A stretch of DNA of 64,000 nt. Source: Rhizopus arrhizus (Eukaryota; Mucoromycota; Mucoromycetes; Mucorales; Rhizopodaceae). This document shows positions 1-11,728 of this stretch, one piece after another (position 1 is the first letter of the stretch; each line of letters starts with the position of its first letter). Made by a program: the position numbers and the translations under genes. The stretch is taken from NCBI GenBank assembly GCA_024220505.1, contig JAKZZE010000005.1:642501-706500 (forward strand), in the 5' to 3' direction. The notes below the pieces were generated by a model. That model saw nothing but the letters and a program-made list of their open reading frames with translations. It was not told the origin of the DNA and searched no databases.

Positions 1-1002
1 ATCTTCCACAGTAATTATTAATTTGCGGTTACTGTAGATAATCAAGGTAAATAATAAAACTTACCACAGTGTGCCACGAAAAATTATTAATAAATGCAGC
101 TTAAAGATGGCAGAGCAACTAGAAAACTACAGTCTTCTGTATATAGGCAAAAGAAAATCACATTATTATTCGTATGTTTTTAAATGTTGGGAATGGGTTT
201 GTGTTACTCAACATTCTGCTATAATTTCATGACAATAGGAGTATTGTAAGCACTAGTTTTCGGTAATGGAAATATTGGTCAGGTTGAAGGAATTCTGTAA
301 CTAATAAAAGTATTCGGTGTCTAGCAATTTTAATGTCTGTGTAGTTATAGGTAATGTTCAATGAACAGAGCACGTTCGCAAATGGTTTAGTTTATAAAAT
401 ACTGTTGTAGGCCAGTGTCGAATCATAACGAATATTGAATAACCACAACTAAAGAAGTATTTAAAAAACAATGACTTAAATGTTTACCAACTAAAATTAT
501 CGCTGTTAGATTCATTCTTTAAGGTAAACATGAATAATAAATAGTAATGATTTTTACTATCGATCACTTTTGTAAATAAATTATAATGGTTCAGATACCC
601 AGCTAGTCTTTGATTTGACTGAAGACGTCTGACATAAATAGCATACTTTTCAAAAATGATGAAATAAACCTCCCCTATCAATCAAAGAAAGAAAATAAGA
701 GTTATAACAAAATATAAATTAGAAATGTTCATAGTTGATTTAGCAATCATCCCTTCAATCAAGCATGTCAGTTGCTAGATTTACTCTTACAATTACTTAT
801 TGACCTGCCAACGGATAAAAGAAAGTAGACTGTATAGCGATTTCTTTGTAAGTAAAGATTGTCTTGAATAAATCTCGACCTCAAAAAATATCCTTTTGAT
901 TCACCTCAACTATCAATTAGAGATAACCTTTCACCCCTCTCTAATCATAGCTTTATGGTTCCGACATTTCAAATGAATAGTAGCCTCAATCACAACTGTC
1001 CA
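1..1002. other. Gene-free AT-rich DNA
   Basis: No convincing open reading frame, spliced gene or RNA gene is visible. The only short reading frame (484-681, minus) has no recognisable motif. The stretch may hold part of a neighbouring gene's flank lying beyond the window. Confidence 0.5.
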
Positions 1003-1380
1003 TCAAAGAGACTACGATGACACCTACGAAAATCACTTAATCCCAAAAGTGTTTCCTGCCGAATCCTTGACAATGGAACAGATTGGCTCTGATGTAGTCA
1101 CATACCGTGCTTTGAACCCTTTTAAACGCTCTTCAATTTTCAAGGGACAGCAGGGAATAGAATAACAAGAAAACTTTCCATTCATCACATCAAGTAGTTC
1201 TTTCAATAGAAAATCTGAGCTTCAAGATCATATGATGACAAGTACTGTAGGATACAAATTCAGGCAAGAGCAAATGCAGCGATAGGTTACAAAGAATAGC
1301 AGAAATATGCTCCAAGAACCTTTATTTTCTTTTATTAGAACCTCAGAGAATATATCATGTGCAATGTATACGTTTATCTA
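1003..1380 (+). pseudogene. Possible decayed coding fragment, unidentified
   Basis: One forward frame from about 1003 reads like ordinary protein for some 55 codons (for example DDTYENHLIPKVFPAESLT and YRALNPFKRSSIFKGQQ), then meets in-frame stops near 1163 and 1283, after which protein-like sequence resumes. There is no start codon, no plausible introns that remove the stops, and I do not recognise the family. It is best read as a relic of a gene or mobile element, but chance open frame in AT-rich DNA cannot be excluded. Confidence 0.25.
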
Positions 1381-1604
1381 AGCAATAACTCGAAAAAACT
1401 TTAAAGTTATCACGGTAGATTATGGAAGGTTGGCAGTAATAAGATCATTGCAGGGAATGGCTCGAATTGAGTTTAAACATCAATGGACCCTTTTTTCAAT
1501 TTAGGATTCAGCAGTCAATTGACTAGATAAAGGTCTTTTTCTTACTTTTTTTTTTTCTTTTTTTTTTCTTTCTTTCTATTTTCTGACCTAGAAGAGAGAG
1601 AGAA

Positions 1605-2282
1605 ATGGTAGCAACGGATAATCATGAAATAATAGAACAAGATGAGCTATTAGAACAAGAAAACTCAATAAAATTTGTCAAAATGCTTCGATCTTCTGCG
1701 GATTGGGAAGAAGTGATCGCTTATGAACACATGTCCCCTTCAGCAAAGGCACATTCATTAACCGCTACCACTTTAAGAGGTGAAGGTATGATTGGTAGAC
1801 ACCCATTAAAGTTTTATAATAAAGACAAGACGGAATGTATTATGATCAGTCATTTTGGTATTCACTTGTAATAGCAACATCTTGTTCTATATATACTTTA
1901 TGTACTAACATGTTTCTTTTGTAGATGTGGACATGACGGTATTATTCATGGTGGATTTGCTGCTACTGTCTTGGATGAAATGCTTGCTTATGTGGTAAAT
2001 ATTAGATAAATATAGCGTGTGATAATGAACGGCTAAATGTTTTTCGATTAGACAATTCCTAATTTACCCAATTTCACAGGTTTCACAGCCAACCTGAATG
2101 TCGATTATCGGAAACCAATCATTGCGAATCAATGGGTAATTATAAAAGGCAAACTAGAGAAACTAGAAGGTCGTAAAGCTTGGGGAAAAGCATCTATTGA
2201 AACATTAGAACATACCCTTTTAACAGAAGCTACTGCTTTATATATCAGCCCTCGTTCAGATGGCCCTGTCACAAAGTTTTGA
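1605..2282 (+). CDS. Acyl-CoA thioesterase, hotdog (4HBT/PaaI-THEM4-like)
   Basis: Predicted hydrolase of acyl-CoA thioesters. Exons 1605-1867, 1925-1994 and 2052-2282 splice to a 187-residue protein; both introns are GT-AG and 57 nt. The single hotdog domain fills the C-terminal two thirds. The family signature HGGFAATVLDE is at about residues 96-106, directly after the first junction, with the Asp of the LDE part the expected catalytic acid in 4HBT proteins. The core continues with the strand that reads NLNVDYRKPI. The start chosen is the first ATG after a 50-nt pyrimidine tract (about 1530-1580), a common fungal core promoter/5'UTR feature. No targeting peptide is obvious, so cytosol is the default location. 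Length and motif fit the PaaI/THEM4-like group; the exact acyl substrate cannot be told from sequence. Confidence 0.88.
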
Positions 2283-2660
2283 TCAAACGAGTTACACTTT
2301 TTAATAAATTCATTGGGCATAAACCAACAAGAAAAAAAAAAACTTGGTTTATTCCAAAAATAAGGAATAGAGTTAGCTAAGATAGTCATTTCAGTCAAGT
2401 CGAGATAAAGAAGTGTTCTATTTGCATTCAAGCATCCACCTAAAAAAAATAAATTAGACTCAGAGTTCCATCTCTCTACAAGTAGCAACTGTCACTGTAA
2501 TGCTAAACACATACTTGATCCGAAAATATCAAGACAGGATATCTAGAACCTCACTGCTCCTAATACTTTCAAATTGTCAGTAAGATGCCTTTACATAAAC
2601 AGCGTGACAGGCAAAAAATCGGGTGTCTTTTTTTTTTCTTCTTCTTTGTAACTTCTGAAG
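2283..2660. other. Intergenic region / promoter of NAPRT gene
   Basis: No gene seen. The last part carries a pyrimidine tract (about 2628-2645) just before the ATG of the nicotinate phosphoribosyltransferase gene, as expected for its promoter/5'UTR. The open frame at 2129-2488 on the minus strand overlaps the thioesterase last exon and is a shadow. Confidence 0.5.
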
Positions 2661-4005
2661 ATGACCCAACACGAAGTATTCCCCTCTATACTTGATAATG
2701 ACCTCTATAAATTCACAATGCAGAATGCTGTCTTTACGCATTATGAAAAGAAAGACATTCCTGTTGTCTATCAGTTTACTAATAGAGAAAAGGATCTTTC
2801 TTTAAATAAAGAAGCAGTTGAATGGCTTCAAAAGCAAATCAATGGTAGGAACAATGAAGTTTTTTTTTTTTTTTTTAGATATCAAACTTATTTTTATTTG
2901 TAGATTTAGAACATGTTCAATTAACTGAAGCAGAACGGGAGTACTTGGCAAGCTTTCCTTATTTCCATCAGGATTACATCAACTTTTTGCACCAATTTCG
3001 TTTCAAGCCAAGAGAACAAGTCCAATTGCGTTTTGACGAAGCAACGAATGAATTCGACTTGGAAATTGCTGGTAGTTGGATTGAAACGATTCTTTACGAA
3101 GTTCCTTTGCTTGCTCTCATTTCTGAAGCTTATTTTCGATTTGTCGATAAGGACTGGAGTTATGAAGGTCAAGCTGAACAAGCATTTGAAAAGACCAAGG
3201 CTCTTTTGGAACACGGTTGTGGATTTGCTGAATTTGGGACGCGTCGTCGACGTGATTTCAAAACACAAGACATTGTTATACGAGCTATGTGTGATGCGTT
3301 TGAGAAATATAAACAAGAACACACAAAACTCGAGGGCGCGTTCACTGGTACAAGTAATGTTTATCTTGCTATGAAATATCAGTTAAATGCTGTTGGCACA
3401 GTTGGTAAGAAAATAGAAGAGTGTACTTTTAGAATGCTTATAATTTCTCCTTAGCACACGAGTTCTTTATGGCAATTTCTGCACTTGAAAATGTCCAACA
3501 TGCCAATCGTGAAACATTAGATATCTGGTACAAGGTTTATCAAGGAGCACTTGGTGTCGCACTGACCGATACATTCACAACACCTATCTTTTTAAAGGAT
3601 TTCCAACATGATCTGGCTTCCAAGTACAGTGGTGTGCGTCATGACTCTGGAGATCCAATGGTCTTTGCAGAAACGATTGTTCAACACTATCAATCGATCG
3701 GCATTGATCCTAGCACAAAGGTGATTGTCTTTTCTGATTCGCTAACCGTTGATCGTGCGATTGCCTTGAAGGATCATGCAAAGAAGTTGGGCATCAAGTC
3801 TAGTTTTGGTATTGGTACCTCGTTCACTAATGATTTTGTGAAAGCAAGCAATGCAGATGTGAAGAGTAAGCCAATGAATATTGTCATCAAGCTTAAGGAA
3901 TGTATGGGTAAACGTGTTATTAAGTTGAGTGATGACATTTCAAAACACAGTGCAGACAATGCAGCTGTTTCCGCATTTGAACGCGAATTGGGCATAGAAA
4001 AATAA
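2661..4005 (+). CDS. NPT1: Nicotinate phosphoribosyltransferase (NAD salvage)
   Basis: Catalyses nicotinate + PRPP (+ATP) to nicotinate mononucleotide, the first step of the Preiss-Handler NAD salvage route. Exons 2661-2844, 2904-3404 and 3455-4005 give 411 residues, close to yeast Npt1 and bacterial PncB in length. Visible family features: N-terminal ILDNDLYKFTMQ (substrate-tunnel region), the GFAEFGTRRRRDF segment, the GTSNVYLA segment, the AHEFFMA motif formed exactly across the second splice junction, the SGVRHDSGDP loop around residues 288-297 (His291 lies where the phosphorylatable histidine is expected), and the GIGTSFTND phosphate-binding segment near the C-terminus. The first intron ends with a long T-run. 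Nothing is missing; the gene looks functional. Confidence 0.96.
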
Positions 4006-4673
4006 TTTTTATGGTAGTATAGATAAACTCAAATAGAGATTTTACTTTCTTGTATTATACAATTAAAATAGCTGAATTTTGTTACAAATATATAATTGTC
4101 TATAAATACCTTTATGTACATCTACAGTATTTTATATGTCTGTTGAGCGTTTAAAGCAAAAAACTGTTTTGTCTTCGTAAAAAAAAAAAAAATTCAGGAC
4201 CTACAAGAAAAGAAGATGGAAAAAGACTAAAAAAATTTTGAACTCGAGACAACAAAGGATAGAGAGATGATATCTGTCACTTGGCAATTTAGAATACTTG
4301 TAGAAGCGCGATTGGTGACAATCATCCTGTCTATTCCTTAAAAAGATTTCCCTTCCCCCTTCCTTTCAATTAAGCCTTGCTGCTGGCGGTACTAGTAAAA
4401 TGTATTTTGATCATGGCTTGCAAAGATCAATGGTTTTGTTCCCCAGTTTTACCCTCAATCAGTGCCAATATGAAAATGTATAGACACCAATTGACGACAA
4501 CTACAGGAAATTCAATACAAATGCTTCTAAAGAATTTTAAAAGGGGAAAAAAAAAAGACATATCTGAATAGATATTATTTGAAACTTTTCATTTTATGTT
4601 TCAAATTGAACAATACACAAGTCGTAAAGAATGTATATAAATAATAATCGATTATTCGTTTGTTCTATAGTTT
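4006..4673. other. Intergenic region
   Basis: AT-rich, no supported gene. A 64-codon open frame at 4377-4571 begins with a non-ATG codon and shows no motif. The sequence just before 4674 ends in a splice-acceptor-like pyrimidine/ctatag, so an unseen upstream exon of the ArfGAP gene remains possible. Confidence 0.4.
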
Positions 4674-5717
4674 ATGGGGCTTTCAAGTGTACGAAAGAAA
4701 GGGAAATTTTATAATCTATCATCAGATCAAGCCTCATTGAAACCTTGCTATAGTTTGCTACAAGAGATTTATAGATATTCCTATAATAAGACATGCGCTG
4801 ATTGCTCTGCAGAGAATCCAGATTGGTGTTCACTTAACCTTGGTGTTATCATCTGCATAGGTAAAGAATTGAAAGCTACAGATTAAGGAAAAAAAAAAAA
4901 GAGGGCACATTTTTAAGCAAAATGAAGAATTATGTAATCTTTTATTATTATTACTTTTCTTTTTTTGAATATAATAGAATGCTCTGGGATACATCGTAGC
5001 CTTGGTACACACATATCCAAAGTTCGTTCACTGACATTGGATAAATTCACACACGAAGCAACCTTGTTACTTTGTTCTTTGGGTAACGCAAATTCAAATA
5101 GTATATGGGAAGCATTCAAACCAGAGAACAAGCCAGGGAAGGATACTCAAAAGGAGACCAAGACAAAGTACATTCAAGCAAAATATATTCACAAGCGATT
5201 TATGAAAAGATCAAGAGAGAATCCATCACAGATTTTGTTTGATGCCATCAATTCGGGTAATATACCCAAGGCATTAGAAGCGATCGCTTTAGGGGTCAAT
5301 GTCAACGATCCCTATCCACTCGAGATGTTGTCCGATCCGGTTTCCTTGATCCCTCCGCCTTTTTTGATACGTTTACCTGTCTTGGACATCTACGGTAACC
5401 CTTACCCAAACAAGAGGATTGACATCAGTTTATCATCCACCCCAAAAGATCCCGAGTATTATGTGATTCGATATCCCATTCATCTTGCACTTTATAAACA
5501 GGATCTTGTCATGGTCGAACTCCTTTTTCAGTATGGATCAAATACATTTCAGACAGATGAAGCCACAGGATGTCTACTGGCTCATCTCATTGGGTATGGT
5601 CATCATGTCATCGAGCAAAATGCATTGGATTTTTTGAATCTGAAGAACAGTTTACGAGGACAGCCTGCGATTGACAAATTAAATATGATTTCTCTCTCTA
5701 GTAATAAAATGTGCTAA
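4674..5717 (+). CDS. ArfGAP zinc-finger protein with ankyrin repeats
   Basis: Predicted GTPase-activating protein for Arf small GTPases, acting in vesicle traffic. Exons 4674-4860 and 4978-5717 give 308 residues. The zinc finger CxxCx16CxxC is formed across the splice junction (CADC ... CIECSGIHR), and it is followed by the arginine-finger region GIHRSLGTHISKVRSLTLD that defines the ArfGAP domain (about residues 35-150). The C-terminal part (about residues 155-290) contains ankyrin-like units, for example PIHLALYKQDLVMVELLF. Unlike ACAP/ASAP relatives there is no BAR or PH domain upstream; the 5' end may be truncated or lack an exon, since a tatag acceptor-like site lies 3 nt before the ATG. 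The gene converges on the globin gene (253 bp between the stops). Confidence 0.85.
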
Positions 5718-5969
5718 AGTTCTTATTGGAATGAATAGAGAGTAACATCATGGCACTCAATCTTTCTCTTCAGGGAGAAAAAGAAAACAACAGGAGGAGG
5801 AGGAGAGGGGGATTCTACACAGGTTATGATGTCCCTGCATGTGTCAATTAAGAATAATTTCCCCCTTTTTAAGGGACGTCATACAATGATTGTTTTCTAG
5901 CAGGCGTTGAACCTGGCAATCCCTTTCATGTTGAAATGCACAGTGAATTATTATTCTTAAAATAGCATT

Positions 5970-6737
5970 TTATTGAACTATACAGCCTTGTTTGTCTTGA
6001 TCCAGTTCTCTTTGACTTTGTTCCCATTCAGATTGAGCTAATTCTAGTCCGATTTTCATATGATGTATAACATACAACTGTGACTACATTGAATCATTAG
6101 CATGTCAGTACAAAAAAAGAAAGAAAGAGAGAAAGCTTAAAGACATCATTACCCTTTCCCATGATTCTTCTACTTCTGGTAAAAACTCATGTCCTAATCG
6201 AATCCTAAGTGCTTTTAATAAAGCTGGACTAACCTTTTCTAAATGATTTATATTAAGGTTATAAAGATAATGTCTAGCACCTAATTCTTGAAGCTTATAG
6301 CTCAAGTCATCATCATCCGTAGCTGATTGATCGGTGAAGGCATAGGTCGATAAAATAAGCTCTTTGAAGGTCAAATGAGGTGTTCTTTTAAGCGCATTGA
6401 TTTCACGAATGTTTTGTGTTGGAGGGATTCTTAAAAAGTATGACACCATCCCTGCAAATGCTCTAGCTTGTTGAACGATATTAGTGAACAAGAACTCCAA
6501 CGTGGGCTCGATTTCAAAGAGAGCATCATAGAATGCTAAACCAAAGGCATAAGAAGGCGACATGGTTGGATCATCTTGAGCTAATCGAATATTACATAAA
6601 TGCTCCCAACTATACCGTATGATGTCAATATGTGCCTGTGTAGGTGGTGGCGGTGATGGTGCTGATAATTTAGGAACAGAAAATGTACCGTGAGTCTTTA
6701 TGGTGTCAACCAGAGTAGATGGTGTTGATGGCAGCAT
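5970..6737 (-). CDS. Single-domain globin
   Basis: Heme-binding globin-fold protein. Exons 6153-6737 and 5970-6083 (minus) splice in phase 0 to 232 residues. A Pro-rich N-terminal tail (about residues 1-34) precedes the globin domain, which runs from about residue 36 (HIDIIRYSWEHL, helix A) to residue 215. The LGARHYLYNLNINHLEKV segment carries the likely proximal histidine His156 (helix F), and LLKALRIRLGHEF followed by SWERSQLYVIHHM gives helices G and H; the last helix is completed only by the second exon. No FAD/NAD reductase domain follows, so this is not a flavohemoglobin. Fungal single-domain globins of this kind are suspected oxygen or NO sensors/scavengers, but the role here is unknown. 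The C-terminal tail ends GCIVQ. Confidence 0.82.
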
Positions 6738-6985
6738 CCTTTTAAATACAAAAAAAAAAAAAAAGAAGAGAGAGAGAGAAAGAGAGGAGATAGACTAGAG
6801 ATTTATAATTTCTTTTTCAACCATCTATCTTTATCCGCTCCCTTTTCTCTCTTGTTTTCTTCTCTCTCACTCCTTAATTTATATATAATCTCAAAATGGA
6901 AATTGATTTAATAAACCAACCACATGATTTTAAGGAATAGGTTTGATGGTGGTATATACGATGTCAAACGACCAGACTTTCTTTT

Positions 6986-8376
6986 TTATTGTTCATTAGG
7001 CACACGACCCCAGATGAGATAAACATTAGTAAAAGTTTTATATTCATCTAATTCCTCCATGACAATGCGCATTTGTTTTTTATATTCACGGTTGCTGATT
7101 TCCATCATTTCTATCAAGAATGGTTTGGCAGATTCAAAAAAGGCTTCATAATTTTCTTTCCAAAGATGACCAATATCTAATCCCCAGGATCCAACAGGTA
7201 TAGACACAAATTTGCATTGAATATCAACTAGGCCAATATTAGATAACATCTGTTCTAATCTACAAGCAATCCTTGGCTCTATATGACATCTACTGACCAA
7301 TACTTTACGAACTAGGAAAACATTAGGATAAATATGTACGCTCCATAACCTACTTGCCTTGTTCCAGCCATAGTTCAGTGCGAGGTCCCATATGATGAGG
7401 TGTAAGATCAACCTCAATCAACTGAATGTATCCACCTGGTTTTGTAACACGCAGCAATTCTTTTAATATCAACGGCCAATCTTCTTGCTTGTAAGTCAAC
7501 GCAGTCAGGTTTTGTTGAATAAAATCAAAATGATTTGATTCAAAAGGCAATTGCTTATTTTGTATGATGTTGTGAGTTATAAATGTAAAATTCTTTTCTT
7601 CTTGCCGTTCTTCTAATTTCACTGGTGTATAACTATCTATGCCGGTTGAAGACATTTGTGGTAGTAAATTACAAATATCGACAAGTTGAAAAGTACTCTT
7701 TTCAAAATCTTGTGCCATATCAAGTATTGGATGACCGACCTAGTCAAGCAAATTTAATATTCTTTGGCAAACAAAACTTGAATTTCTTTATTACCCATAA
7801 TCCAGGTCCACAGCTATACTTCAAAAAAAGGAGGTTAAAACTTTTTCTTATTAAAATGATTGTTGTTGATCTTTACTTTATGTCAAGTACTTTGATGCCT
7901 TCAATTAACTTGGGTTTTATTTCTGGAGGAACAATGTGCCGACTACTTGAAGAAAATTAAGAAAAAAAAGGAGAGCTTCATTTGAACCTCTTTATTTACT
8001 ACCTTCCAAATGCCCATCGAATCACATAAAATTGTACTCTGTGCCGATCTTGTTCTGTTTGATCATTCGGTAAAAAGTACTCTATGTTCTACACAGATCA
8101 ATTAGATGAATGTATTCAAGCCTTATATCCTCATACTTCAATGTTTGGAAACCTTCGGCCTTGGCTCCATCTAAATTGTAGAATGGATGAAGCACTTTCT
8201 TGATTAAACACATTGGTTCCTCCCAAATTGAGTTTTGCTTTTGGTTTACTACCACTTGCTTGTGGAGGTGTTGATTTCTTTGGTGGTGGTTTCCGTTTTA
8301 TAGGCTGAAGATGTTTGGGTATCTTTGTTGGCATCTTTGCAGAGTCCGTGCTTTCATTGGATACTGTATTTCCCAT
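6986..8376 (-). CDS. SAM-dependent methyltransferase with myristoylation-type N-terminus
   Basis: Class I methyltransferase of unknown substrate. Six exons (8137-8376, 8003-8088, 7877-7945, 7795-7813, 7358-7739, 6986-7311, minus) give 373 residues. The protein starts MGNTVSNES, a good N-myristoylation signal, followed by a Lys/Pro-rich low-complexity segment to about residue 60. The catalytic part begins near FRWSQGRRFPNIE and has motif I as VLDINCGPGLW (about residues 128-138), motif II/acid at QLVDIC, and the motif IV-VI region FDFIQQNLT and RVTKPGGYIQLIEVD. Two oddities: the fourth exon is only 19 nt and encodes the core of motif I, and the last intron starts with GC (AAG|gcaagt), the usual rare GC-AG type. 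Overall organisation resembles the LaeA-like/UbiE-like fungal methyltransferases. Confidence 0.85.
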
Positions 8377-9848
8377 GAAAAAAGTGTAAAAAAAAAAAAA
8401 AAAAAAAAAAAATTGAAAAGGAAAAAAAGAAAGAAAAAAAAAAAAAGACCACAGAATGGAAAAGAAAAAACCGCAGTGTAACATCAAATTCTTGTGTAAT
8501 CTTGCTCCTCTTACCTGGATTTTGTGCTAAATGAGTGATTGAGTTAAAAAGGGAGAGTAGTCTTGTTAGGAATACACGTTGACTTTAATCATTAGACCCC
8601 ATGATAAGAGCCCAAAGACATTTTCTTCTTCTTTCTTTACGCTGGTCTGTTTGTGTAATTGTTCTGCAATCCTCATTCTTGGTAAGAATTGGTGTGACAC
8701 AGCAAAGAGAAATAAAAAAAAAAAAAGGAGAGATTTTTTTTTCTTATACACAATCCACATTTTTTGGGTTTATTTCATCAGTCTTTCTCCTCTTCCTTTT
8801 CATCCCTTTTAGCCTCTTTTCATCCTCCTCATCCTTTTTTTTAAGAAAAACAAACGGCAACAAAAGGTAAACTCCGATGAGCATGGACCTTTCGTAATAA
8901 ATTTTTAACCGCACAACATAACCTCATTACACAAATGGTTCCGTGAAGGGAAGGATTTTTACAAAAGTTCTAAAGCCATGAATTATAGATAAAGTATGAG
9001 TGATTTTCTTTATCTTACTTTTATGGTAGCAATCTAATGTATCTTGTGCATTATTTTCTTGCTTTGTTTTTGTTAATTAATGGGGTCCTTTTAGCAAAAG
9101 GGAATTTCAGGCACGCAAAGTTCGTTTTCTTTATCCCTTTTTAAGTTATTTGAAGCCAATTTAGGAATGTGACTATTGCGTGCGTTTTGTTTCATTAAAT
9201 TAAGACTTTTTTTAAGCTTTTGTTATAAGCTATTTTTGGTGTTATAGTTGTGCACATACTTTCATAAGCACGTGAAAGGTTAAAGAATGCAAAGAGTAGG
9301 ATTAGTGACTTATTCTCTATTATTACTATTATTTAATCATAGACAAAGATTGAATTGCTGCTTTGTTGGTCTTTTATATAAGCTATGAAAACAGACGATA
9401 TGGTTTGAAGTTTCAATTCGTTACAGTATAAAAAGAAGGTGCAAACATTTTACCGCGTTAATCATCTCATTCTTTTTAGTGCATGGGTAATAAACCAAAT
9501 GAGGCAACAAATGCATTATATTTTGATGTTTGCATGTTTCAATTCTGTTTGTTAATTCATTACACAAAACATTGGTCTGTGTTCCCTATCAAAATGGCAC
9601 TTTAGAAAGGACATTTGATCTCATTCGAGTATAACAATGACTTTTTACAACGCATCATCGTAAGACAAGGGAAAAGCAAGGGTATTATTATCAAGCGCTT
9701 TTGCTCTAAAAGCATACAAAACAACAAGTCCATACTTTATAAAGAAGTGGAAAAGATATAAAGCTTCAAGTGTGGTGCTTGGGGACTGATATCTAATTTG
9801 TACTACTATTCTGACGCAATTTGTTATTACATCGGTCTTGTCTACTTC
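8377..9848. other. Intergenic region upstream of methyltransferase and Tc1-like element
   Basis: Contains A-runs just upstream of the methyltransferase start (about 8388-8412 and 8429-8446) that probably belong to its promoter/5'UTR, and otherwise AT-rich sequence without a supported gene. Short frames on both strands around 8566-8870 are simple-sequence shadows. Confidence 0.4.
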
Positions 9849-11125
9849 AACCAAGGTGACAATTGACTTTGATCAGCCTCAATTATCTATTCTATTCATT
9901 TATATACCCTTATTTCGACTAAAATAGAAAAGGTCTTGACTAAAAAAAATAAATAAAAATAAAAAAGTGAGATTTATTTGAGTGATGCTGAGCTTTTGAC
10001 TGTTTTCAAAAGCACGATTTGCTATGCGTTGAATACCTTGATTATATCTTGTAACAAGGTTATTAATATCACTACTGAACAGATTATCAGGACTGTTCAT
10101 TGACCTGTATAAATTCTCGTTGCAATGGCGAGCATTCCAACAACAGAAGTCAACTATATGCTTTGTTCATCAGAAGATGATGTGACACGTGCACATGAAT
10201 CTTGTTCTTCAGAGATTTTTTTTTTTAGCTGTCTCGATTTAAATTGACTTTGTCGTGATTGGAAAACTTTCTTGTTTGTGCAGTATAAGATTAACACGCG
10301 ATTCACACAGCTGTTTATTTTCTAATTCACTGATGCTTCGACAAGAGCAGCTCCCGAGATTAGAACTTCAAGAATAGCTAATGTACGAGTAACCAGTATT
10401 CATTTGATCTGTTTTGCTACAGTAAGCCTATCTATGATTTTCTCACATCACAATAGAAATATAAAGGTGATCAAGCATTCCATGGATTTGCAGCGGTGGT
10501 ACACTGGATCAAAGAATTTGCTGAATACAGTTTTCGGTTAACGTTGCTTGTCAATTCTGGATATCCTGAAAAAAGTTGAGAAAGTTGAGCAATATAGATT
10601 ATTATATTAGAAAATTTGTGCTAAATGAGTCTATAACTATTAGAGCTAAAATTATTGTAAAAGATTGTCATTTAGTAATGAATAATGTAGCAATCCATAA
10701 GCCTGAGAAAATTGCTGAAGAGATGGATAAGAAAGGATACAGAGCAACCTATCTTCTTCCCTATTCACCATTCTTGAATCCCATTAAAAAGCTTTGGGTA
10801 AAAATAAAAGCACTTTTATGAAGATTTCGGATGACAGATTGTGATAATTTGCTTGCAAGGATTAGAAAGGTTGCGGAGAAGGTTAATCAGAAGGCAGCTA
10901 AGGCTGGATTAGATATTCAGAAATCCTTCTTTAAGCGTTGCTTAGATAAAGTACAACTTCTTTAATTCGACTAAGTAGTCAAAAGCTCAGCATCACTCAA
11001 ATAAATCTCACTTTTATTTTTATTTATTTTTTTTAGTCAAGTCCTTTTCTATTTTAGCCAAAATAAGGGTATATAAATGAATAGAATAGACAATTGAAGC
11101 TGATCAAAGTCAATTGTCACTGGTT
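9849..11125. mobile_element. Degenerate Tc1/mariner-like element with long terminal inverted repeats
   Basis: The two ends are inverted copies of each other: 9856-10000 and 10978-11120 match almost base for base (for example GTGACAATTGACTTTGATCA at the left outer end and its complement at the right), about 145 bp per arm; a further AACCA/TGGTT match extends the arms by a few bases after a 2-nt difference. The 977-bp interior holds a broken DDE transposase on the plus strand. No clear TA duplication is visible at the edges. The size (about 1.28 kb) is typical of Tc1/mariner elements; the transposase is dead. Confidence 0.82.
10576..10965 (+). pseudogene. Broken DDE_3 (IS630/Tc1-like) transposase
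   Basis: The C-terminal half of a Tc1/IS630-type transposase is readable: LVMNNVAIHKPEKIAEEM contains the second catalytic position (the usual Asp-Asn is here Asn-Asn), and YLLPYSPFLNPIKKLWVKIK contains the NPIE-type block with Lys where the catalytic Glu is usual. A TGA interrupts after KALL at about 10819, and the frame then continues with RIRKVAEKVNQKAAKAGLD to a TAA near 10965. The N-terminal half is not recoverable. With both catalytic acids changed and a stop present it cannot be active. It lies inside the inverted repeats of the element above. Confidence 0.75.
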
Positions 11126-11728
11126 CTATAATAAATATGTCTTTATTCAATAAAGAACCTTCGTTCTCCAGCTTCTTTGTCTCTTTCTGTTTGTAGTCTA
11201 TTCTCAACCAATCTTCGTGAGCTCGCGTATCATATCTATCTTTTCTTGGTCCTTATTTTCTTTAAAACCGAGGAATGTTATTACTCAAGAATAGATCATG
11301 TTCAATGAATAAAGTAAATGCTACTGCACTGATAAAGTTCATCCACGAAGGTACAAATAATCTGATAATAATAATAATAGAAAAAATAAATAAAGTCAAA
11401 TTGAAGCCAATAATTCAAGGTCGAAGGATGCTCTAGGTCTTTGTGAACCATCGTATCATTCCGTCCATGTTCCAATTTACAAAATCGGCAAGTTAATACA
11501 CTGTATCTGGTGATATCTGTAGCAGATCTTTGATGTATTTTACGCTCCGTTCAAAGACGATGAAATATTCATAGTGTATGTAACCGTTAAATAGCAGAAT
11601 AAAAGATTAGTTTATTTAGTTTGAAACACAGATATAATTTAAACTCGACATTCCACAGCTAAAGATGAGACTATAGTATTGAAAAGATATAAAGTTGAAA
11701 ATATATATAATAAACTATAAAGTAAGTT
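11126..11728. other. DNA between Tc1-like element and gypsy pol; possible LTR relic
   Basis: No gene seen. Because it lies just downstream of the Ty3/gypsy integrase end, a 3' LTR would be expected here, but no matching copy is visible at the other side of the pol remnant, so LTR limits cannot be drawn. Confidence 0.3.

Noticed and set aside
2921..3374. ORFs on both strands inside the NAPRT gene
   Set aside because: Overlap conserved NAPRT exon sequence in other frames; no family motif.
4377..4571. 64-codon plus ORF before the ArfGAP gene
   Set aside because: No ATG start, no motif, and it cannot be joined in phase to the ArfGAP exon.
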